Part shown: in pieces, positions 55,212-64,000 of the stretch
Position numbering within the stretch: position 1 is the first letter of the stretch
Layout of the letters: every line of letters starts with the position of its first letter
Assembly: GCA_027625915.1 (NCBI GenBank)
Contig: JANTQA010000023.1
Coordinates: 18,352,001-18,416,000 of the forward strand
Length of the DNA: 64,000 nucleotides
Direction of reading: 5' to 3'
Source: Anaeramoeba flamelloides
Taxonomy: Eukaryota; Metamonada; Anaeramoebidae
Translations under genes and position numbers: made by a program
Notes under the pieces: model-generated
Seen by the model: the letters and a program-made list of their open reading frames with translations, nothing else
Database searches by the model: none
What the model was told of the DNA's origin: nothing

Positions 55212-56485
55212 CTATTTTTTAAAAAATTTAAAAAATTTTCTTTTCTTGTTTTTCTTTTTTCCAATTTTTTTTGATTTTTTGTTATCTTTTTGTATCAACA
55301 ATTTACTATTGCCGGAAGTACTGGAATTAACACCATAGCCTTCATAATCAGAATATTTTTTAATTCTTGAAATCCTTGTTTTTTTGTTTTTTGATGAAGG
55401 GTAATCTGATAAGCATAAATTTTTTGATCTGATTCTTCTTTTATGTTTTCGTTCTGAAGAATTCGAGGCTAGTAAGTTTTCTTCCTTTGTTCTAATTTCA
55501 CTCCTAAGTTCACTCAAAAGTGTATGATCAGTGAGAAGTAACCAAATTTTTTCAGCCTTTTTTCGAACTATTATTCAAACAGTTGTTATATAAAAAATAA
55601 ATGAAAAAAAAAAAAAAACAATATAAATATTAGAAACCTCCCTTTTGGTTTTTTTTTTTGAAAAATCCAATTTTTAGATGAATACATCTTAACCTATCTT
55701 AAAAACATCGGGTAAAGTTAAAGAGTAGAGTAGGATTCTTCTGAAAAAAAAAAAAGAAGAAAAAAATATTGAATTCTTACCAATTAAACCATGGTCATTT
55801 TGCCATCGTGAAGACTTGAAAGTTTTCAATTTCTTGATTTTGGGTTTGAAATATTCGATTTGAGAAATGAGTGTATCTTTTCCATGAAGAAGAAAGTATT
55901 CTGTCAGTAATAATGCCTATTAAAAAAAGCGTTTCAAACAAAATTGAAAAAGATGGTAGGTTTTTTAATTGGGATGTTTTGTTGGGTGAGAAATGAAGGA
56001 ATATTTACTCTATAAATACTTATATATTTTTTTCGCTTTCTAAACAATCGAACCCACAATACTTTAAGAACAATTGCAGTTTCTTGGCTTTGGAGTTGGA
56101 TATTGTTTCAAAAATTAAAACAAGAAAAATATAAAAAAAAAAAAAAAATAAATAAAAAAATTAAGTAATGATCAATCAATAAATTCATCAGTCTATAAAA
56201 GAAGAATCTTTACTTTTCATTTGCAAGTTTAACAAGAACACGATACTCTTTCGTTTTTGGATCTTTATGTTTGTTTTTTGTAACACGTCTCACTTTGTTT
56301 TCGATTTCTTTCAAAAGGTTTGATTGATTGGTACTATAAATTAATAATTATTGATCATAATTTATTAAAAAAAAAAAAAAAAAGATAAATGGATTTTCAG
56401 GTAAATAAATATTAAATAAATAAAATTAAAAGAAAAAAAGAATCGAAATTCGAAAGGTTAATACTTACAATTCTTCAAATAACAT
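55212..56485 (-). CDS. ENTH-domain (epsin-like) protein, five exons
   Basis: Exons on the minus strand: 56469-56485, 56214-56333, 56009-56087, 55781-55916 and 55212-55567. All phases agree and give 235 residues. Donors are GTAAGT, GTAAAG, GTAAAT and GTAAGA; acceptors include TTTATAG, AATAG and AATAATAG. The protein carries a K-x-VRxxT start (EIENKVRRVTKNKHKDPKTK), helices VLKVLWVRLFRK and YRALLLTEYFLLHGKDTLIS, and HGLIVRKKAEKIWLLLTD; these match epsin's KVREAT, YKAxTLMEYLI and GVNVREKAKQLVALLRD in order. ENTH domains bind phosphoinositide membranes in vesicle formation. The basic amphipathic helix 0 of epsin is missing. The tail (about 145-235) is Lys/Ser-rich and shows no DPW, NPF, UIM or clathrin-box motif. 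The acceptor of exon 3 (CCAAAG) is the least certain junction. Confidence 0.82.
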
Positions 56486-57010
56486 TATTTATGTTTATTT
56501 TAGAAAAGTAAAGAAAAAAAAATGATAATTTGAAATGTTTTTTGATTTAAAATTAAATTTATGTCTTGTTAAAAGTATTTACTTGAATTTACTCAACGAG
56601 TTATTTTTTGGATCCTTTTGTTTTTGTCAATCTGGAACTAATTTTAAATTAATTTGAAATTTGGCAGGTTTTTGAGGATTATGATTGTATCATTGATATT
56701 TGACAGAACGAGATACTTATTAAACGAATTCAAAAAAAAAAGAATTTAGGATTCTATTCTCAGTACAAACTTCTATATTATTAAATAAATAAGTCATTTA
56801 ATTTTGTTTAAAAGACCGATCAAAAAGTTATGAGTTTGAAATTTCTTCAAAAAAAAACAAGAAAAAAAAAAATTGTTTTCAACTTCCAAGTTTTTTCAAA
56901 AAACTCCTGAATTAATAACTGATCACTTGGATTCAAAAAATTGACTCCTATCAATATGAGTATTAATTTTAATTAATTAAATTAGAAAAATTTTTCGTTT
57001 TAATTCTCAC
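56486..57010. other. upstream flank of the ENTH gene
   Basis: AT-rich, probable promoter side. A minus frame near 56870-56945 reads LNPSDQLLIQEFFEKTWKLK, which is protein-like, but no splice pattern links it to either neighbour. Confidence 0.3.
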
Positions 57011-57250
57011 TTTTTTTCTCAAAATGTTTAATCTCTTTGAATTTCTTGACACTGAACTGATCTTAAAACCCAATACGCTCGTGCTTGAATAAGAATAAAT
57101 ATCAAACCTGAGAGAGAAATAGCTTAAATTAATCCAATTAACACAAATCGAACAGAATTACAAATTAAATGTAACTTATAAATAAAAAAATTCATAATAA
57201 TTTGAACCTCAAACCATAGAATACTCAATTGTTAGAAAGACTTACAACAT
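57011..57250 (-). CDS. candidate first two exons of an unidentified gene
   Basis: On the minus strand ATG-TT|GTAAGT (57246-57250) could splice to CTCTCTCAG|GTTTGATATT (57011-57107), which then ends at AAAAAAA|GTGAGA in phase 0. The joined 34 codons read MLFDIYSYSSTSVLGFKISS then VSRNSKRLNILRKK. Both splice sites are good and the patch is GC-richer than its flanks. No continuing exon was identified before the ENTH gene, and the peptide is not recognised. It could be an upstream exon set of the ENTH transcription unit or chance. Confidence 0.22.
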
Positions 57251-57401
57251 TTCAGGCCTGTGGATCACCCAAAAAGATCATTAAAATTGTTCATAAGAAT
57301 TTTTAGTAAAAATCGGAACTAGTAAACTTTTGATTCTAAAGTTACGGAATAAAAAAAAAATTATTGCAATAAATTTTTTTGTGGTGAGAGTTAAAGAAAA
57401 T

Positions 57402-57635
57402 CTATACTATTTGTTTTAAAATAAAAAGAACAATATTTTCTTTCAACTTTTTAAAAAAAAATATATAGATCATCGAACATTTCAAATTTTTAATTCCTTA
57501 AACAATCATAAATTATTAATTTCCGGAATAAGATAAGGGACATTGATGATTTGTTTTCATTCTATGTGTATTATTATTGGAAAGCTGACTGAAAATATTG
57601 ATCTTTTTATTTTGTAATTAACAGTATTTGACAAT
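57402..57635. mobile_element. MITE, family I full-length copy
   Basis: Starts TACTATTTGTTTTAAAATAA and ends TTTTGTAATTAACAGTA, the same limits as the nested copy at 2526-2763. Confidence 0.6.
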
Positions 57636-58169
57636 CAACTCCAAAGATCTTGATCTAAATATCTTTATCAGCACTTTTTTATTTTTATTGAAAACTGTTA
57701 TCATTCATAATTATAGATTTTTTAGTGGTATCTCTCAGTGTTTTTTGATTTTGAGTTTTGGAAAATGAGACGGTGAACTAACAGTTCAATTCATAAATCA
57801 ATAACACGTTTTCGAATTCAAAATAAAAGGGAAATAAAAATTTTATTTTTGCAAATTCTTTTAATTATGTAAAGATCGTTTATTTTGATCAATAATTGGA
57901 AAAAAACATTTTTTTGGTGTGTTTTTTTATTATTTTTTTTTCAAAAGAGATTTGAATTAAATTCGACAAAACAACGCTTACCAAGATAGAGTATTACATT
58001 TTATTTTTCTTTTTGAGTATTGGATCTAATTAAATTATTAAATTTCTTTTCACAACTTTATTATACAAGAATTTTTTAAAAGTTTTTTTGAAAGATTTAT
58101 CAAAACTAACTTTTTCAAAATACATAAAAATGGTTAAAATACCAAACTCAACATTTTAAGTCATTCTTT
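57636..58169. other. intergenic, nothing recognised
   Basis: AT-rich spacer. Confidence 0.45.
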
Positions 58170-59450
58170 TTAAAAGGAAGTTGATTTATTTTACACCTTT
58201 GAAAATTAAAAATTCAGAAAAGGAATGTTGGAAAACGATTTTTAAAGGGTCAGAAGATATAGAAACGATAAAACCAAAATATCCTTTGCTTCGCGATTTG
58301 TAAAAAGAAAAATACCCAAGGTAAATCAGAGTTGAAACTTGAATTTTTGTTTTTTTTTAATTTAATCTAATATTCATATTCATTGATTTATACTGGTATT
58401 TTCAGATTAAATGTTGAGAGAAAAATGTTGGACAGAGAAAAATAGTTGGACACCAATTTTAATTGGGAACATTACTGAAAATGGTTTTTAATTTCTTTCG
58501 TTTGTGAAATAACAAAAGAAATTAAGAACAATCTACTTATTAGAATAAGCATTAATGTGATTCTACTTTTTCAAAACTTTATCTCTTATAGTCTAAAGCA
58601 AGTTTAAAAATTACCATTTTCATAATTAATAGTAAACTTTACTAAAACTAGGGTTTTTGTTAAAATAGAATGATCTACTTCAGTTATCAACCATCCAAAT
58701 GGGTATTATACACACACCACAGATTAATGAACTTTTAACACATTTAAACTTGTGTTTATCAAAAATTCACCTAGTTATCAATAGCATTTGATTTTCAATT
58801 TTACAAATGTTCTCAATTAAAAAAAGGGGTACAACCATTTTTCTGTTTTCAACATTTTTCTCTCAACAGTAATTAATGTAAATTTTTATTTCAATTTCTG
58901 AATTATTTTTTCAAATTTATTGTTGAAAATATGGTTAAAAGTATATTAAATAAATGAAAATTTTAACCAAAGTCCAATAAAGAAGCTTAATATAATTTCT
59001 AAAAATAAGATTTCTTATTGGGTTTGTGAAGATGTTTCAGTTTTTATATGAAATAATTTGTAAAATATTTGAGAACTTGAAATAATAATTTTTATTTATT
59101 AATTGGAAAATAACAGCTGATTTTTATAAAGTCCACTTATGAATCGAGAAATATCTTCAATTAATGATGCAAATTAATCAAAGAATAAAAGGAAAAAAAA
59201 AAAAAAAAAAATAGATAAAAATAAGATGTGTATTTTAAACAAAACTTCTCCCATTTATACCAAATTAGAGATATAAACTTACCAAAGCAATTTGCTAAAA
59301 ATCAATTTTAAAAAATATTTTTAAAGGGATTAGGCTAAATTATTTACTTTGCCCGGTTTCTAAAGAAAGATTCCTTATCGAGAAATAAGTCCAATATGAA
59401 AATAAACAGGTGTGTATCAAATATAAGTAATTGACAAAAAATTTTCCCAA
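58170..59450. mobile_element. TTAA-type element, family J copy 4, degraded and interrupted
   Basis: Begins TTAAAAGGAAGTTGATTTATT and shares GTAAATCAGAGTTGAAAC and AATTAATCAAAGAATAAAAG with copies 1 to 3. The middle is broken by the family K insert. The right end is too diverged to place exactly. Confidence 0.45.
58410..58870. mobile_element. MITE, family K, nested in family J
   Basis: About 461 bp. The left end is GTTGAGAGAAAAATGTTGGA then CAGAGAAAAATAGTTGGAC; the right end is the inverse, from TACAACCATTTTTCTG to AACATTTTTCTCTCAAC. Only copy in the window. No ORF. Confidence 0.65.
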
Positions 59451-59600
59451 TCTCGATGAAATTTAGGTAAAACATTTTTAATAGAGACTACTATCTTAAG
59501 TCAAGTCAATTTTCCACAATTTTTTTTTTTTATCTTCTTAATTCCAACAATCATAAAAAAAATATATAATATTATCATGAAACGAATTAATCAATAGATT

Positions 59601-59799
59601 TACAGTAAGTTCCAAACCTAAGTCACAAATTATCAACAAAATTAAAAGCACAATAAAAATCTTTATTAAGGCACAAAAATCAGATTCTAGTAAAATTATT
59701 TGTAAAAAAATAAAATTCAAATTTTGTGTCTTAATTTGAGATTTTTTTGCGCCTTAAATTTCGTTGATAGTTTGTGCCTTAAATTTGAAACTAACTGTA
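59601..59799. mobile_element. MITE, family C copy 3
   Basis: TACAGTAAGTTCC at the left to GAAACTAACTGTA at the right; palindromic with the shared AAATTTCGTTGATAGTTTGT core. Confidence 0.75.
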
Positions 59800-59814
59800 C
59801 TTAAAAATTTCAAA

Positions 59815-60343
59815 AATAAAATTCTAAGACCACAATTGAGAAAAACAACAATGTTCGTTTTGAAATTCTACTTGGTATTTGAATAATATATATGAAACAT
59901 TTTTCACTTCATTTTTCATACTTTTCATTTAGAAACCAAGTCCCCAAACAAAGTGTGTTGGTATTTGTGTTCTCTATTTGAAAAGGGAAATAAAAATGAA
60001 GTGGAAAAATTTTCACATGTATGAACAAATATCAATCCCAAAGATCGAATAGAATTCCAATAGAAATCAATATGATTTCTCAACAATCATTTCCATGGTT
60101 TTAATAACATTAGAATAACAAATTTTTACCAAGTAACTATTGATCTTGCAATAAAAAAAATTTTTTGCAACTGAATGAATTAGGTGTTAATAAAAAATCG
60201 AAAAAAAAAACAAAAATGTGAAAAAATGATTTCTATTTTGAAAATTTCCAAAATAAATTTTTTTCTTCTAATATCTATGTAAAACCTTTAAACACATTTA
60301 TTTCATCCATTAAATATGGGTCCCTTTGACTGAAAAATAGTTT
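59815..60343. mobile_element. MITE, family B, left-truncated copy
   Basis: Collinear with the right arm at 22700-23222: GACCACAATTGAGAAAAACA at the start, then AAGATCGAATAGAATTCCAA, ending GGGTCCCTTTGACTGAAAAA. The inner 180 bp of the arm is missing. Confidence 0.7.
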
Positions 60344-60431
60344 AATAATAATAATATTAATAATAATAATAATAATAATAATAAACATAATAATAATAAT
60401 AATACTACTAATAATAAAATAATAATAAATA
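60343..60431. repeat. AAT microsatellite at a MITE end
   Basis: Interrupted AAT repeats that start exactly where the family B element ends. Confidence 0.9.
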
Positions 60432-60473
60432 ATTTATTAGAAATTATTTAAAATTTTGTGAAAAGTCTTAAAA

Positions 60474-60671
60474 AACAGCTAGTTCCACTTTTAATGCACA
60501 AAAGTTCAACAAAATATAAGAAACAAAAAAACTCAAATTAAGTCACATTTTTTCGAATTTTTTTTGTAACAAATTATTTTATTAGAATTTGAAATTTGCA
60601 CCTTAATTTGAAATTTTTCGTAGTATTAATTTATATTCAAAGTTTCAGTCTTAAAAATGGAAACGGCTGTA
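60474..60671. mobile_element. MITE, family C copy 4
   Basis: ACAGCTAGTTCCACTTTTAA at the left to TAAAAATGGAAACGGCTGTA at the right; palindromic, moderately diverged. Confidence 0.7.
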
Positions 60672-60674
60672 TTT

Positions 60675-61227
60675 AAAAGCAATTATTTTTTTGGTTTATA
60701 TAAAAAAATAATATACATTCAAAAAGTTATGACCTTTTAAAATTTAAACTCTAATATCAACAAAAAATTAAAAAAGTTGTCAATGTTATATAAATCTAAT
60801 TCTAAATCAATTAAAACACAATTTCTTAATTAAATTAAAATTTATTTATTTATTTTTCTTTATTCTTTTAATATTTAATCAAATTATAATTTCATTTTAA
60901 AAAAATGAAATAGTTATTGAATTTAATTTTTGTAACACATTATTTAAAATGGTTGATAAAAAATCATTAAAAAGGGTATAAATATTTGCTTAATAAAAAA
61001 TATACTATGATTTTTTAAGATTAACTGACTTATTATAAAATATCCCAATAATACATTTATTTTAAAAAATAATAATAATAATTCATTTGTTAAAATAAAA
61101 CACTGATTATTGATAAAATTTTTAAAAGTTTTTTTTAAAAAAATTAGCGTAAAAATATTATTTAAATAATAGAAATATTTCAAATATTATAAAGCAACTA
61201 TTTATTATTATCCAAAAGATTATTTTA
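60675..61227. other. intergenic, nothing recognised
   Basis: AT-rich; the minus frame at 60944-61183 is I/F/N-rich and unsupported. Confidence 0.45.
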
Positions 61228-61427
61228 ACCCGTTTAACTTTTAAGGCCCAATCGTTCACTGAATATTTAAGCACAAAAAAATCACAAATTAAAAGGAAAA
61301 AATTTGGATTTTTTTTTTTCATGAATTAATTTACTAAAACACCTATTTTATTTATTAATTTGTAATATTTTTTGGTGCCTTAATTATTGTTGCAAGTTTG
61401 TATCTTAAAAGTGGAAATTACTGAATC
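61228..61427. mobile_element. MITE, family C copy 5 (degraded)
   Basis: GTTTAACTTTTAAGGCCCAA at the left and TTTGTATCTTAAAAGTGGAA at the right; terminal bases eroded. Confidence 0.6.
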
Positions 61428-61538
61428 AAAAGAATAAATACAATAAAAATATAATTCTTAATATCTATTACAATATATACTATTTCTGATCTAATCCTGG
61501 ATGATATTATTCATAAACAAATTAAAAAAATTTTTAAA

Positions 61539-61739
61539 TACAGTCGGTTTCACTTTTAAGGTACAAACTTGCAACGAAATTTAAGGCACAATAAAAATCT
61601 CAAATTAAGGCACAAAATTCAGGTTCTAGTAAAATAAATTGTAAAAAAAAAAATTCGCAAATTTAATGCCGTAATTTGTGATTTTTTTGTGCCTTAAATT
61701 TCGTTGAAAGTTTGCGCCTTAAAAGTGGGACTGACTGTA
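61539..61739. mobile_element. MITE, family C copy 6 (best preserved)
   Basis: TACAGTCGGTTTCACTTTTA at the left and its inverse ending GTGGGACTGACTGTA at the right, with near-perfect arms containing CGAAATTTAAGGCACA. The most intact copy, so useful as the family reference. Confidence 0.85.
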
Positions 61740-62741
61740 GGGGATTTATAGTGGGTATACTTTAAAACTCTATTATTTTATTTTTTGATTTTTTCTCTTC
61801 AATAAAGCCAAATTACCATTAGCTCATATTTAAATAAACACCAAAGATCCGATTTTTATTATGAAAAGATCATTAATCAAAATAAATACATAGTTGAAAT
61901 AAAAAATATATTTTACTTTCAGATTTTTGAATAGAAATAAACACTGAAAAAACTAATAAAAAATCTAAAAAACAAACAAAAATTTATTTTTTAATATTTA
62001 TATAAATAAAAAAATAATATTTTTAAATTTAACCTCGATCAAGTTATAATCAAAAATAATAATTAGTATCATCAAATCTTTTTGTTTTTCATATTTTAGA
62101 AACTTAATTTGGTTAAAAAATATTTTGAAAGCAAATTAAAATATGTATTAGAAATATATAAACTTTTACAAAAATATTTCCAACTAATTGATCTATGACT
62201 TCATCAAAAAAAATATTTTTTTATTAATCAACCAGAATAATCAAAGACTTTTTTTACAAAACTGGGTAAATTTTGGTTCTGTAAGAATCGTCCTATTGAA
62301 AAGAAGATTTAAATTAATTTAAAAATCGAAAATTATCATTTTTTTAAATCAACAAGTAATTAAGAAAAGTTAACCTGTTTTAACTTTTTGTATTTAAAAA
62401 TTTCTAATTTTAATTAGCAAAATTGTTGAATCGGGAGATCAAATAGAGTTTATTCTATTAAAATTAGGACAGGTTATATAGACATATAGGTATTTTTTCC
62501 AATTTTGATTCAGGTTAATTTATCAAAAAGATGCAAATCTTCCAGATGATTTTTTCAAAGTGTGAACAGACCTGTTAAGAATTAACCGGATTTTTAATTA
62601 AAATTATAAATATTCTGTCATTTTTACGAGCAATTTGGAAAATGATAAATAATGAAAATAATGTATCTTGGAGAAATAAAACACTAATTTTATGATTTTA
62701 ACTTGAAAAGATAACAATGATCTATAATTATTTCTAAAAAA

Positions 62742-62773
<32 letters not shown>

Positions 62774-64000
62774 GATACAGTTAATAAGATTAAATTCAAG
62801 CGAAAGAAATTTAAAACAAAATAACTGGTAAAAGAAAGAACATGAAAAAGAATTAGAAATTAAACTTGGCTAATAGGGGAATAAAAGATGAGGAAATAAA
62901 CCAAATTAACTCTATTCTCTTAAAAGCCATAAAATATAAAAACATTTCTAAACTCAAACTTCGGTTCTAATCTAGTTAAAATTAAAAAAAAAACACTTTT
63001 TAAATTTTATTTTTGATTTTTTGCATTGATTAAAAAAGGGAGATGTTTTCTAAACAAAAAACATATATATATATATTAAAATCGTGATGTTTTTTTTTTT
63101 TTACAATTAAAGAAATTAAAAGATAATTTAGACTATTTTTGTTTTATTTAACACATTTAAAAAGTCTATCGTTAATTTTTCCTAATTTTTCCGTTTTTTT
63201 TTTTTTTTTTTGATAATCAATAGCTTTTCCTAAAAAAATAAAAAACGATCAACACTCGACATACACTAAATATTTCATAATTAATTTTTTTTTTTCGTAT
63301 TTTTGTTTTATTAGAAGAGGACAACATTTTTATAACTATCTGTTCTTTTCAATTAAAAGTAAATATCCCAAAGTTGAATTAAACTAAAATTCATCCATGG
63401 GCTTATTTGAAATTTTTGCACAAAAAAACACCCTTATTTCTTCAACGAGAGAGATGTAAAAATCGGTTTACTACTAACAACAATAAATACAATACTCTCA
63501 ATAACTTGATGTTCTGGAATGTTGACTATATTGCTAATAAACTTAATTATTACTTGACGAACTGTTAATTAAAGTATTAGTTTTATCTAACTCAAAATTT
63601 TCAAATTTATTGTTTTAATAAGAGCGATTGTAAGTACTTTTCCAATCTAGAACACTGAACGAGGCATTAGAAGAAAGACAATTATCTTTATATAAACAAA
63701 GTGCATAAAAAAAAAATGATGAAAGAAGAGGTTATGATTAAAATATGAATAGAAATCAGTGGGAAAAAGGTAACATGCTAATATTACAAGAAAAAAAGAA
63801 AAAAATAATTGTGAAGGAAAAGATTATTCTTCATCAGAATTAAGTATAATAAGCATATTATTGAATCGTCTCATTAATTTATCCAAATAAAAAATAAAAA
63901 AGATCAAAAATAAAAAATCAAAAATTGAAAAAATTAATAAAAAAAAAGGCATTTTTTTATTGATTAAACAACAAATATACCGCAACCATTGGTATTTATT
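61740..64000. other. terminal 2.3 kb, no gene recognised
   Basis: AT-rich, with A and T runs (for example T-runs at 62750-62773, 63091-63102 and 63197-63211). No coding frame, RNA gene or repeat with clear ends was seen. Confidence 0.45.

Noticed and set aside
1-64000. tRNA, rRNA and telomere repeats
   Set aside because: Looked for GC-rich cloverleaf-like stretches with GGTTCGA-type B boxes, long GC islands and tandem telomeric units; none found by eye. A dedicated tRNA scan could still find one.

Overview
The window is strongly AT-rich, gene-poor eukaryotic nuclear DNA from a protist. The evidence is GT-AG spliceosomal introns (92 to 213 nt in most places, with one of 978 nt and one of about 6.6 kb), Asn/Lys/Glu-rich low-complexity proteins, microsatellites and dense non-autonomous transposon copies. 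The low-complexity style (EN/EK/DN repeats, very long coiled coils) resembles free-living amoeboid protists such as Dictyostelium or Anaeramoeba; this is an impression and not a classification. No rRNA, tRNA, telomere, CRISPR or bacterial-style operon was found.

Genes, left to right. A possible last exon of a minus-strand gene lies at 18-110. A two-exon gene at 3730-4002 (+) encodes a 58-residue COP9 signalosome subunit 9 (CSNAP/COPS9) homologue. An unrecognised basic 245-residue protein is at 11806-12543 (-). An orphan UBA-like first exon is at 17515-17619 (-). A 1236-residue coiled-coil protein is at 24831-28541 (-). A DIS3/Rrp44 exosome nuclease gene spans 31649-41415 (-); its PIN exon and its CSD-RNB-S1 exon are separated by a 6.56 kb intron, and it carries one in-frame TGA and two frameshifts. 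An unrecognised 88-residue ORF is at 45075-45341 (+). A two-exon TMEM151-family membrane protein is at 46385-48631 (+). A five-exon ENTH-domain (epsin-like) gene is at 55212-56485 (-).

Almost everything else is transposon-derived hairpin DNA. I distinguish about a dozen MITE-like families by their terminal inverted repeats and dispersed copies. They include Tc1/mariner-type families starting TACAG, a family starting with a CAAAGGGACCC motif that forms a 1.64 kb inverted pair with two 706 bp arms, a TTAA-bounded piggyBac-type family of about 1.2 kb in four copies, and a modular palindromic array. Nested insertions give relative ages. None of these copies shows a convincing transposase.

The recognised genes do not form a pathway. 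CSN9 belongs to cullin deneddylation, DIS3 to RNA decay, the ENTH protein to membrane traffic, and TMEM151 is an uncharacterised membrane protein. They look like independent single genes in a transposon-rich landscape. Family letters (A to L) used below are local labels.
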